Shown here: positions 45,114-56,571 of the stretch, piece by piece
How the letters are laid out: each line of letters starts with the position of its first letter
Numbering within the stretch: position 1 is the stretch's first letter
DNA from: Liquidambar formosana
Lineage: Eukaryota; Streptophyta; Magnoliopsida; Saxifragales; Altingiaceae
Length of the DNA: 64,000 bases
Assembly: GCA_039720395.1 (NCBI GenBank)
Contig: CM077826.1
Coordinates: 21,453,053-21,517,052 of the forward strand
Direction: 5' to 3'
Translations under genes and position numbers: made by a program
The notes under the pieces: generated by a model
The model's input: the letters and a program-made list of their open reading frames with translations, nothing else
Database searches by the model: none
What the model was told of the DNA's origin: nothing

Positions 45114-48095
45114 ACTAGTTAGTGCACACGTGCGTTGCGCGTGAATCAGTCTTCTTATACATAAATGTTTAGATATATTTTTTATAATCATATGTGGTTT
45201 CATTACATCAATTTAATTATTGATGTAAAGCTACGAGAATACAATTAAGGGGAAGAGAGTAAAAAAAATAAAATTAAAAATTAAAAATCAGCACATGATT
45301 AAGGTCATTGTGAGGAGGCAGCTATTGAATCTTGAATTTGAGTTAAAGATTAGGGTAAAATACATTTACACCCCTTCTATTTACTGACTATTACACTGAC
45401 CCCCCCTGTACTTTCTGAAATTACACTGCACTCCCCTACTTTAGAAAATAATATACACCTTGCCCCATCCGTCAAACAGCTGTTAGAGAATTTACCGTTA
45501 CTTGCTGACATCAGCCAAAAAAGGGATCAAAATGCCCATTTTAACCTTCTTCAAGGCAAAACGCTGCGTTTAGTCACACCCTCTTAAAGCAAAACGCTGC
45601 GTTTTAGTACCATTTTTTCAAACACAGGTGAAGAAGATTTTTAAAAAAAAAAAAAAAAAAAAAAACGAGTTAACAAAGATAGATGAAGAAGCTCGTCGAT
45701 CGTTCGTCGCCGAGCACCTCCCTTGCTAGGAAACTCGTCCATCCGATCAAACACCGCCATCACCTATACATTCGTCCACCCCTTCAATACCCATACTGTC
45801 CACCACTTCAACTCTCAACATACCAAACCTAAACACATCAAAATCTAGACCCAAAAGGAAAAACACAAAATCAATCAAACTCATCCGCTCCCTTAAGAGT
45901 TCCTGTAGTACAAAACATGGCGATTGTGGAGTTGTATGGTCCGACGAGTTTGCATGTTGGGGTTGTAACAGAGGAAGACATGGTGCGATCGTGGAACGGC
46001 GGCGTTGGGGTGTTAGATCTGGTCAGATCTGAGATGACGGTACCGTTGGCGGTCATCTTCTTCGGCAATTTCTTGTACTCAGATCAGTTTTTGATGGGTT
46101 TATTAATGGGTTTGCTTTATAGCTTTGGTGGAACAGGAGCCCTTGAAACCTCCGGCCTCTCCTCTTGCCGCTGCTGCTGCTTCTTCTCTTCTTCTTCTTC
46201 GTGTTTTTTTTTTTTTAATTTTTTTAATTTTTTGCTTTGTTCAATCTCCGACGCAGATCTACGGTGGCTGTGCCCCCAGCTGCCTATCTCTTTCTTCTTC
46301 TTTACTCTCTCCCTCTGTTTTCCTTTTCTTTTTTCTTTTTTTTTTCTCCAAACCCTCGCACAGTGCCTCCCATTGCAGCAAACCCCATTCACCGTCGGCA
46401 ACCTGTCACCGCCGCAGCAAACCCCCATTGCCAGCAAGCCCCTCACCGCAGCTCTCCACGAAGCACGGTGCACTTGTAAGCCCAACGAACGGCAGCCATC
46501 GCCGCCGTGATATATTTTTTTTATTTTTATTTTTTTGCTTTGTTCAATCTCCGACGCAGATCTATGGTAGCTGTGCATATCCGGTGGAGATCGACGAAGA
46601 AAGCTTTGTCGGAGCGCTGCTGCTGCGTCTTCTCTTCTTCTTCGTGCTTTTTTTTTTTTATTTAAAATTTTTAATCTCCGACGCAGATCTAGATCGACGG
46701 CGAAAGCTTCTTCGGCCCCTCCTCTTGCTGCTGCTGCTGCTTCTTCTCTTCTTCTTCTTACTATGTTTTTTTTTTTTTTTTTGTTTTTTTTTATTTTAAA
46801 GCTTCTTCTTATCTTGGTATAGTTGGGATTGTAAAAAAAAAAAATATCGTCGGAAAACATGGAGTTCGCCGGAACTTCATGAAGCAGCGGAGAGATCCAA
46901 AGGCCATTTTAAGGCATATAAATACCAAACGGCACCGTTTTGGCTACTAAAAACCAAAACGGCTGTGTTTTAAGATAAGGGTATTTTGGTCATTTCACAA
47001 TTCTGTTTACTCCGTTAACTAAACTGTTCTGACAGGGGAGGCCAGTGTAATTTCAGAAAGTACAAGGGGGTCAGTGTAATAGTCAGTAAATAGAGGGGGT
47101 GTAGATGTATTTTACCCTAAAGATTATGCTATAATTGTATAGGGCACAAGGAGCAAATGTGAAAATTAAAGCATCCATCTAAAGATCTTATTATTAAGAC
47201 TAAAAAAAAAATGTTCATTTAAGTCCAAAAAATAAAATGAATCGAAGATCCTTCATCCAGTCATATTGCTAAAATTGATAACTATTAACCAAATGGAAAA
47301 AAAATATCAGTTAGACAATTGGCTAATGGATTTATATCTAAGTCTTTTCCTACCTGTACTTCCAAAACCAAAAACATTAGAAGGCCTGACTAAGTGCAAT
47401 TTTCTTCCCTGTTCTGAATGTATACTTAATGATAAAAATTAACTTTTACTTTGTCCTTTATCTTATTATTAATTAAAGTTCCAAATAGAGCAGATGAAAA
47501 TTCTAGAGCTTGAGATATTTGGTTCCCTATTGTAACATAATTAGGCTGAAAACGCTATTTTTTTAGGTTACGTTTTAGATAAAACATTTGTTTCCCTAAT
47601 TATATATTTCGCTTTGAGAAAATTGGGGAAAATAAAATACACCCAATGGTACCTAGATGATAATAGGAGGAAGCAGAGGTCTAGAGACTAACGTACCTTA
47701 GAAGATTAAGGTCTTTGTTTTGGATTAATAGAATCAGTTGTAGATTCCTTGATCAATAACCTTCTTCAAGCTTCTAATTTTTGTTATTAGGAATCCAACA
47801 ATAAGAGAGAATAGTTTGGAATCAAAAAGCGTATGTTTGGATGCTCCAAAAAATTAGAGGATGTATCAGTATTGGAAACCTAAACCGATGAGAAAAAGTA
47901 GAAGAAGAGTTTTGGAATGACATGGTTTGCTCAAGGGTGTAATGGACGGTTTATTCTTATTTTATTTTTTAGATAAAAGACGATTGGACAGTTTATAATT
48001 AAAGGGTAGTGTTGTTATTTTACTTCTTATTAAGGTTAATATGGTCAATTAGAAGTTTTTTTTTTGATTTACAGACTTTTATAAGTAATATAAAT
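45114..48095. repeat. Member of an unnamed CACGTG-ended repeat, split by a MULE
   Basis: The left end ACTAGTTAGTGCACACGTGC and right end with TTTTATAAGTAATATAAAT match the ends of the copy at 55012-55657 (ACTAGATATAGTACACGAGC and TTTTATAGGTAGTATAGAT). The MULE at 45353-47117 lies inside with its own target duplication, so the host repeat is older. Confidence 0.5.
45353..47117. mobile_element. MULE, 1765 bp, perfect 9-bp TSD TAAAGATTA
   Basis: Terminal inverted repeats of about 80 bp (GGGTAAAATACATTTACACC start) are nearly identical. TAAAGATTA flanks both sides (45344-45352 and 47118-47126). The interior is GC-rich at the left, then dominated by TTCTTC and T runs, with three copies of CTCCGACGCAGATCTA (46247, 46550, 46675). 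An open frame of 197 codons starts at 45917 and the opposite strand is also open (46117-46860); most of this is low complexity. The first ~75 residues of the plus frame are not low complexity and may derive from a captured gene that I do not recognise. No transposase is present. Confidence 0.88.
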
Positions 48096-48690
48096 ATAAA
48101 TTATTTCCTCTTTATGTGTTTTATATTTTATAGGGGATTTAGTCATCAGTCCACCAAATATAACTTATTTAGCAAATAGTCACCTAACTCTTTTTTCAAC
48201 TCACTTAGTCCATTTGGCTTGTAGCTGACCAAAATACCCTCATTCTTATTAAGTTATTTATTTATCACTTCCTTCACCTACCCCTCTCCATCCTCTACCT
48301 CGAAACCACCCTATCACCATCTCTCTCTTCTCAAACCCCAACCCAAACAATAACTCCGGTGGTGGCTGATTTCCATCGATGTCTGACCTCCAACGACGAC
48401 GACTGGCTATGAAGTTCGTTGGTGTCGAGCTCCTACGAACCAGATCTGAACACGAACACCAGATCTGAAGAAACCAGATCTGAAACTCATTTACTCATTT
48501 CCCTACTTCCCTTCCTCTCTCTGCCTCTCTCGCTCTCTATCTTCTCGCTCTACCGTTCTTTCTCTCTAGATCTGAACCTCACTTAGACTCCAATTATTTC
48601 TTTTGCCACCAGAAATAACCATTGTCACCGATGATCTCATCCCCTATAACTAGGACCCTTTGTTAGTTGCAACTCATCTTCAAAACTTTT
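47127..48690. other. Gene-free interval with a lone MULE-like end
   Basis: AT-rich DNA up to about 48130. From there GGGATTTAGTCATCAGTCCA opens a more GC-rich stretch with CAGATCTGA repeats (48440-48490, 48570), of the kind seen inside MULEs here. No matching right end was found. Nothing coding is recognised. Confidence 0.5.
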
Positions 48691-48706
48691 ATTACCACTA
48701 TTCTCA

Positions 48707-48875
48707 ACTCATCTTTAGTTCACTACTGTTTGTGTAGTGTTTGTTGTTTTTTGGGGTTAGGTGTTAAGTCTTATTCTCTGTTTTGCTGTTGGGACCCTTG
48801 GAAATTCTTTTTGTATGCTACTTACATCCTCATCAATAATATAAACATTTTTTGGATCAAAAAAAAAAAAAAAAA
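48707..48875 (+). mobile_element. Severely truncated LINE with 16-bp TSD
   Basis: A short insert ending ATCAATAATATAAACATTTT and TTTGGATC plus a poly(A) is flanked by ATTACCACTATTCTCA (48691-48706) and ATTACCACAATTCTCA (48876-48891), 15 of 16 identical. Variable long target duplications and an A-tail are the marks of target-primed reverse transcription. Confidence 0.75.
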
Positions 48876-49079
48876 ATTACCACAATTCTCATGTTTTTCT
48901 TCCAATCCTATATCTTGGTTATTTTCAGTTGGGTTCATATAGTTTTTGTCATAAAGAAATATCCTGGGAACAATCCTAGCTTTGCAAGAAGTTGTTGCGA
49001 ACCTATGTGCCTAAGTGAAGAAACATCATCATTAAGTACATCACCAAATCCTAAATTATTACAAACCCCAACTCTCGAA

Positions 49080-50080
49080 GTAGAAAAATTTTATTACTTT
49101 GTTGTAAAATTTTACTACTTCGTTGTAAAATTTATTTCATAAAGTAGTAAAATTTTACTACTTCATAAACTAGTAAAATTTTATAGTTTTATGAGTATTA
49201 TGTTAAATTGTGTCAAGTAGTAAAATTTTACGATTTTAATTTTTTTAATAATTACCTAATCAATTTGGATATTTTTTCGAAGATGTCGACGAGTAGGTTC
49301 CAAAAATATATATATTTTTTTTTAAAAAATGGATATGTATATTGTAAGTTATAAGTTTTTAAAAATTATAATACTATGAAGTTAAGTTAGTTACATAGGA
49401 TGCCCTTTATAAAATAAAATAAAATAAAATAAAAAAAAGAGTGCCCTTAGTAATAATAAGGGCAAACCAGGGATTTTCAAAAAATGTGTGATTAATTGAT
49501 AAATAAGTTTAGTTTTATTGACTAATTGACTTAGAAAAACTCGTACTTGATTAATTGCCAATATTTTACCAAAAAATGGATTATTCACCAATTTCCCTTA
49601 TCAAGGTACCTTGTATAAGGGTAGTGATGTATTTAAAATATAAAATAAGGGTATATTGGTCAATCAAAAACTTTTCTGACATTCATCCTTTTATAGGTAG
49701 TATAGAATAAATAAGTGCTTACACTGGTGTTTGGCATGCAATTACAATGCGATAGCAGGAAAAGGAAAAAGAGCTTGAGGCTCTTCCCATAAAAGTTAGG
49801 GAGGTGCTGCTTTTTGGAGAAGAGGAAAAAACCTCTATGCAGGAAGAGGTTTTAGTCTTTAATGAATTTTTTTGAAAAGGCAATTTTGCCCATATGTATA
49901 TTTTGAAAGGACAATAAACCCATGAATTTCTTACTTTAACATTCCTTTATATATTTCTCATAAGGGAGCCTCAAAACAAAGTAGCAAAATCTCACCTAAA
50001 TCGTCTATGTGTCTCCCACTTTAAGATATTTTTCCAACTTCATCACATGTTCTTCAAGTTCCAAGAAAATATATATATAG
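49080..50080. other. Gene-free AT-rich interval
   Basis: Contains short direct repeats of GTAAAATTTTACTACTTC (49100-49230), an AAAAT microsatellite near 49410 and the right end of an unnamed repeat (TTTTATAGGTAGTATAGAA near 49689). No coding sequence is recognised. Confidence 0.6.
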
Positions 50081-50990
50081 ATAGAAGATGAAGATCAAGT
50101 TAGTACATGTTGATATAACTTATATCAACACTCACATTGGGGTTTTACCTCGTGCATTTGTGGGTTATGGGGTACATTAGATCAATGCATGGGGTGTTGT
50201 GTTAGTGGGCTGGCTGGTTTGTCCAGGCCCATATGGGTTTTTTAATGACCCAAGGCCCAAGAGTTTAGTTCTCTTATTACCCAAGGCAGAAAGCTGCCCT
50301 AAGGCTTTCTGATATATTCTCTTTTTGCTACCTGAGGAAGCATAGTGAGATTACATAGAGAGCGCAGCAGCAGTAAAAGGGGGGGAAAATCACGGGTTGG
50401 TCTTTGGAGCTTTCTACCTTCTTCATCGTTTGCAATATCAAGTGGAGCTTGTTGTTTCACTTGATTTGGTTCTTCTCCAACAAGTTGTTTGGGTGATTCA
50501 AGTGGTTGAAGGTTAGGGTTTGAAAAGCCTCAAGAGGTAACATTGTATTTTTCTCCATTATTAATTGTGTTAACTCAAGTATTGGGTATAAACTTGAGTA
50601 GAAAACCATTGTATTCATTATTTAATATAGTGGATTGATCGGAGCTTGTCCCGTGGATGTAGGTTGAGTTTTTCTCACCGAACCACGTAATTTTTTGGTG
50701 TTCTTTGTTGTGTGATTTTATTCCTGCTCTCTAAGTATTTGATAAATTGCTCCATAGACATTCTTGAGTTTGGTGTTGGTTGCTTGGCTGGAAATTTGGT
50801 ACTAGTGCATTCCTAAATTACTAGTGTTGGTTTAATTCATCAGTAGACTTATTTTTGTTTTTGAGATAATATTTTATTTATTAATTCATATATTAGATAA
50901 TAGTGTTTGTGGCCCAACATGGGGTATAACCCCCAATGTATGGTGTTGATAGAACTTATATCAACATGTGCTGACGTGACCAAGACTCTA
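50081..50990. mobile_element. Palindromic MITE interrupted by a solo LTR
   Basis: Arms CATGTTGATATAACTTATAT and AACTTATATCAACATGTG match the uninterrupted copy at 37958-38140. The loop sequence is broken exactly at the TGGGG duplicated by the LTR insertion. Confidence 0.75.
50195..50919 (+). mobile_element. Solo LTR of a Ty1/copia retrotransposon, 5-bp TSD
   Basis: The 725-bp segment starts TGTTG and ends CAACA. It is flanked by TGGGG on both sides (50190-50194 and 50920-50924). Internal words such as CCCGTGGATGTAGGTTGAG and CACCGAACCACGTAAT are typical of plant copia LTRs. With no internal region it is the product of recombination between two LTRs. Orientation is inferred from these words. 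Confidence 0.85.
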
Positions 50991-51033
50991 TATGTATATA
51001 TATATATATAAATTTTTTGAGCAAGTCTCTTGT

Positions 51034-51220
51034 GTAACTGTGATTCGATCACTTTCTATTATGAGTTAATGGAAGTAGAGCAAAGTGGGAAGGTTAGGCC
51101 AAATTTTTTGCTGAAAAAAAAAAAAAAAAAAGAAGAAAAAAAAAGTAGCCTAACATTTCCATTGTACTCTACTTTCATTGGCTCGTGAAACCACGCCTGT
51201 CGTATCACAGTTAAATATAA
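51034..51220. repeat. Short foldback MITE
   Basis: Ends GTAACTGTGATTCG and CGTATCACAGTTA are inverted copies, with inner arms GAGTTAATGGAAGTAGAGC and GTACTCTACTTTCATTGGC. A purine run forms the loop. Related to 26776-26925. Confidence 0.6.
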
Positions 51221-51599
51221 AATTTTTTTGTAACTTGTAATGTGGGTCCCATCTTTTAACAATAAACAATGTCTTCTAGATGGTTTTATCAACCTGATAG
51301 CTCACATATACTCCTATTCATTTGATATGTCTCCTAATCAATGGTGGATCCCATTAATGATATCAAACAAATACCAAATAGAGAGATTAGCACCTTTAGA
51401 AAAGCATTATAGTCAAATTCAGGATTAGAAATGCTTCAACAAATATGGTCGCCAAACAAACAAAAAGTACTTCTAAGTATTCAACAACCAAACACTATCA
51501 AAGCTCTTTCCAATAACCTCTTCTCTACATAGATCTTTAAAAAAAAAAAAAACCTTCGTTAAAAGATACAGTTACGCCAAACGGGCCCTTAATGGGAGA

Positions 51600-51840
51600 T
51601 ATTGGAAGGGGTTGTGTCTCCACATCAATTTTAAGCCTAACCTCTTAAGGCCTGATTGTGTCTCTTGGTCTGTTTCCTCTGCTGGTCAATTTTGGATTCT
51701 AATACAACCAAACATTTGGAAGTGGACTGACATCGTGTTGTTTGGTTTCCTAAAGCAATTCGTAAGCATGCTTTCATTTTGTGGTTGGTAATTCAAAACC
51801 GTCTAGCTACAAAAGATGAGATAATGGGGCATTAGCTCGA
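51600..51840 (+). mobile_element. LINE fragment: zinc-binding region
   Basis: With one or two frame changes, the plus strand reads NIWKWTDIV, then WFPKAIRKHAF and ILWLVIQNRLATKDEIMG, the conserved reverse-transcriptase zinc-binding region of plant LINEs. It lies just downstream of the receptor-kinase pseudogene and ends without an obvious tail. Confidence 0.65.
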
Positions 51841-52466
51841 ATGACAAGTGCATCCTCTATCAAGGGTTTTTTGAAAGTCATGCAAGACCATCTTTTTATG
51901 AATGTAGCTACAATTAAAGCAAGTATATGGCATAACATTATACTCAAATCTAATATATATGTAAGTAATGTTTACAATAGCCACATGACGAATTCTTACA
52001 CTGCCACATGACACATTCTTTATTCTAATTTTTAGAAGTTGTGTTTTAAATTTTAGATGTCACAATTGTTCAATTTAACTACTTCTAAAAAGGCACCATC
52101 TTCTTCCTTTAAAATATAAACAAATTATTGTAACATCAATGGAATTAGCACTTGGGTACATTCCCATCCATTTTTCTTTGAAAATTAACCTCTCTGCAAA
52201 CCAGATGCCTTTTTCAACAAAAGGAAAATGTGACGATGACGTGATTTTACAGAACATACTAATCCTTTTTCTAAAAATACAAGTCTATAAGAGATGTTTG
52301 CTGTAAACATTTAAAGATACCCTTTCACATGCTAATAGATTACAAGTAGATACTAAAAATGAGAAAAGTTTGTAACCCAACATACTGACATTACACAATT
52401 TTGTGTTAAGAAGTTGAATCAAACCAAGAACTTCAAGCCAAACCAGTGTTTAATACGGAGTAATAA

Positions 52467-54978
52467 CTACCTAGCATAAGGAGCCATTTCAAATTCGAGG
52501 TCAACTGTAGCCATTTCATGTGAGTTGTATGGTCTTGGCTCGCTGCTAACCATCCTCTGAGTTTTTTCGACAACCATTTCCATTGCCAAACATTCCTTTA
52601 ATTCTGTCACTACTTCGCTCATATCTGGCCTTTGGATTGCAAATGATGGTATGCATGACATGGCTATCTCCACAGCTTTCCAAGCATAATTGGTGCTGAA
52701 ATCTCCTTGCAACCTTTGATCAACAATGTTTTGGATATCCCCCCTTTCAATAGTAGGACTAACCCATTTCAGTATGTGAGAATACTGGGGGCCTTTTATT
52801 ACTGCAGGCTGTCCTGTAATAAGCTCTAACAGAACAATTCCAAAACCATAAACATCACTTTTCTTACTTAACTTTCCAATTATTTGATATCTGCATGGAG
52901 AACACCAGTCATTAGTGTTTAAACTGAGAAGCTGAACAGAAGACATTTGGCACAATGAAGGCTTTTTGCATGGAGGAGATTATCCCAATTAATTGAGGTT
53001 AGGGTACTTACTTTAAAATCTCAAAAGATGCTTGAAAGACTTTGTAATTGCACTCTCACATTAATCCAATCCATAATAATGTTTAGCCTTTAATTTCCTA
53101 GTGAAGCATGCAGGCCTCTTGTGGTACGGTTTATCAGTGTAGTAAAGCTTCTTGGTCAATTAATCAAGTTTTTTTTTTTTTAGGCAGCCAAATCTATATA
53201 TAAATATTAGATTGACATGTTGGCCACATTGCTTTTTGATATGTTCCGTCCATATAAGAGAAAGTGAACCTAAATTGTGTTAATTTGGTTTACTTTGATT
53301 TCTGAACTCTACCTGAATTCTCAAAAGCATTGCTTAAGTGAATCAGCAATATTACAGACTGATAAAAAAACTCTCACCCAAATGGAAGCTTGAAATTATA
53401 GCATCATGGCTTGTGCATCTTGAATCCAAACACTCTTGGCACATGGCTCTGCGATGCTTTTTGTCGCTTTAGGTGTCCATAAGTCATCAGGAACATTGTT
53501 TGTCTATTTAAAAACCTCTTGCAATATCTTCTCTAATTCGAACAATGTTTCCTTCTATCAAAAGTCAACTGATATTTGAAGTCCTTTTTGTTAAGGCAAG
53601 AAAAATTGCCCATGAAAGGTCGATCGACTGGGTGATTCTTGTGTAGAACAATTGAATTAAACGAACTATCCAAAACTACAGACAAGGTGGCTTTTTATTT
53701 TTATTTATTTTGCTTCTATACATATCTAAACTCTGTATCCTTCTTGCACTCATATATAGATTACATTATTGATTGTACAGTCACCAACTAAGAACTTTCA
53801 GCTCTATTCAGCCAACTGCCCGGGGAAGATGGACAGAGATAGGCATCCAAATCATGATGTATGGGGTATTTTGTTTTGTATATAAACCACATAAGTTTTT
53901 CTATCTTTCTTCCCCGCTCCCCAAAAAAAAAGGGTTTATTTCTAAGTAATTAAATGAGGAATGATTTTTGTTTCAGGATTAGGTTTTGAATCTAATTAAG
54001 CCCTAAGTTGGAATCTTCACAAAGTAAAATGTATCCAACAAGTGGGAAATTTAAACTGTGACAATTAGCAAGGTTTGATCATTGCTATTTCAACTGAATA
54101 TACTCTCCTAGACATTCTACATATATTTAATGAAGTAATTCTATACAAATTTCATGTAGTTATAACACTTACTCTGGATCAATATAGGCAGGCATGCCAG
54201 CAGCATTAGTAGATATATGAGTGACAGCTTCATTTTTGACATCTCTGGAGCTAGAGGCCAAAATCAGATATCATGGCTTTCCAATTTTCATCTAATAAAA
54301 TGTTAGAAGTCTTCATGTCCCTATGGATTATAGGTGGTGTGCAACCATTATGCAGATACTCCAATCCTACAACCCCAATAAGCTGTCAACCAACTTCAAG
54401 CAAGAAAAGAATGACCAAACATAGAAGGGAAATAATTCACATGTTTGCTCACAGACCTTGTGCTGCATCTATGGAAATTTGAAGTCTCTTTTTCCAATTC
54501 AAAACATTTGCTTTGGTCTCTGCAGCCAAAATATATCAGATACATGACTTCCTATTATGGTTATTTAGAAAAGTAAGACCCTAGTCATCTAATTATGCAA
54601 TAAAAGGAGTGAAAAATTTAAAATATGTTCATCAAACACAGGGCTGTTAATGTTTTTTGAAAAATGAACAATGGAATATGCTAACATGGTGCTCATAAAA
54701 ATTAAAAGAATTTTGTAAGCTTTTATAACATGGCGCTCATTAACGACATAGGGGTTGTATGTATATCCTAACTCGTCTTGTAAGTCCTTTATATAGATGG
54801 GCCATGGTTTTTACCCATTTAGGGGTTTCCACATAAAATCGTGTGTATCATTATTGTGGATGAAAGCTTGTACTGACTCTTGGCTATTCCGTAATTTCTT
54901 CATCATTCCATCAAGAACTTGGTGAAGAGGTTTCTATTCCATTGATTGTGTAAGCAGTAAGCATTAAGGATTTTTTTC

Positions 54979-55013
<35 letters not shown>

Positions 55014-56571
55014 CTAGATATAGTACACGAGCGTCGCACGTGAATATTTTTAAATAATATTAGTTATACAAAATAATAAATACGTAAAGATGTATGATGA
55101 TCATTTCATGATTAAGATATACGTACGAAATTCATCAATGTTACTTTGATTTGTGCAAATAACTTATTTATTTTATTTTATTTTACTCGAACTCATCAAT
55201 TACCAAAATATAATACCTTCAACTTATTAAGCAACGACATTTTTGTAAATTGGTGACAACACATATCTTCAATAATGATTAATTTTTTTTATTTTAATTT
55301 TCATTTCAAATTGTTGAAGTTTTATGGTTAATCAATATAATATTGTGTTATTATATATTATTGGGAATTATTATATTTTAAATTTCAGTTAAAGGAATGG
55401 TAGATATATAATTTTTTTTTAAGTTTAAAATTCAAAAGTTCATATTTTTTAAAAGAATTTTAGTAAGAATTTAACTTTAATTTGTTAAGAGTTTGAGTTA
55501 ACATCTAACTTTCATTTGTTACCAAATGATAAGAACGTTTATTATGTGTTTCAATTAAAGAAAGGGTAGATATGTACTTTTATTAAAAAAAAATTAAGGG
55601 TCTATTGGTCGTTCAAAAGTTTTTCTGAAATTCAGCTTTTTATAGGTAGTATAGATATAGGATGATGATCAGGTGAGCACATGCTAATCTATATATATAT
55701 ATATATATATAAAATATTAAATATTTGGTACTCTTGCTTGGCTTCATGGTTTGTGTCTGGTCTTTTGCCATTGTATTGTGCCTATTTGAACAGCGCCATT
55801 TTTGTTTTAATTTCACAGGCTAATAAGTTTAGGCATGGTTACATGTCCTTGACTTAATGATACGCTTTAATTAATAAATTAATCTTATATTAGGATAGGA
55901 AAGTCAACTAAGTTCTTATCAGTTGTCTGATTAATGAGAAATCATTCCATGTTCCAGGCATCGTACACTGCAGTCTCACACTCTCCCGCCACGTGATAGG
56001 CACATGAGATGTGGAATGTCAGAGGAGGGCACACTCTGCCCGGCATATGGAATAAGTTTTCCTGATTCAAGAGCCTAAGAAAACAATATGTGAAATACTT
56101 GATAGATGCTGTCTCAAGTTAACATTAGCCATGTACTTATACACGAGCGCCATGTGTGTGTCTTCCTTGCAGTATCCAATGAGAGAATCCAAGTTTCTAT
56201 GATGAACTCTCATCAAGAGTTGCGCCTGCATTTCAAAATGGTGCCCATTGAAACCTGAGTGAAAATCGGTTAGCAGCATGTCTCATGTAAATCATAATTT
56301 CAGGATCAGAAGAAAACTTTCAATCAATGGAAAAGCACAATCCTGGCTGGATTGCCATATCTGACCTCAGATAGAAATTCCTTAGGGCCTTGCTGTGATG
56401 ATGGAGAACGTAACTTGACGGCAACTTCGTTGCTGTTTCTAAGTGTGCCAAGGTAAACTATTCCAAATCCTCCTTCTTCAATGTTCGTTTAATAGTTATC
56501 AGTGATACTAACAATCTCAGAGTAAATAAACTCTTGATTCTTTGACTTCAACGGCCCTTTTTTGTTGGATT
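52467..56571 (-). pseudogene. Receptor kinase pseudogene: kinase exons only, disrupted
   Basis: Five segments match exons 9-13 of the intact gene in order and orientation: 56366-56571, 56099-56225, 54457-54519, 54173-54366 and 52467-52890. Lengths are identical except for a 4-bp excess in the fourth and 9 bp (three codons) in the last. Lesions: an in-frame TAA at 56489-56491 just before the glycine-rich loop; first loop glycine replaced by Glu (EEGGFG); loop Lys replaced by Ile; a 4-bp insertion just after DFGL that brings TAG at 54251-54253 and shifts the frame; the donor at 56099 has A instead of G before GT. HRD, DFG and the last exon are otherwise well preserved, which suggests fairly recent decay. 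No TM, LRR or malectin exons were found between 56571 and the window end. Confidence 0.9.
55012..55657 (+). repeat. Unnamed repeat with CACGTG-type head, in a pseudogene intron
   Basis: The head ACTAGATATAGTACACGAGC is followed by GTCGCACGTG; the tail reads CAAAAGTTTTTCTG, then TTTTTATAGGTAGTATAGAT. AT microsatellites border it. Similar heads lie at 34188 and 45114, similar tails at 48080 and 49690, and a reversed copy at 62396-63256. The element class is not clear. Confidence 0.6.

Noticed and set aside
46117..46860. Open frame of 247 codons on the minus strand
   Set aside because: It is dominated by Lys/Arg/Glu and Ala runs from poly-A and GAA/GCA repeats inside a MULE, and the opposite strand is open too.
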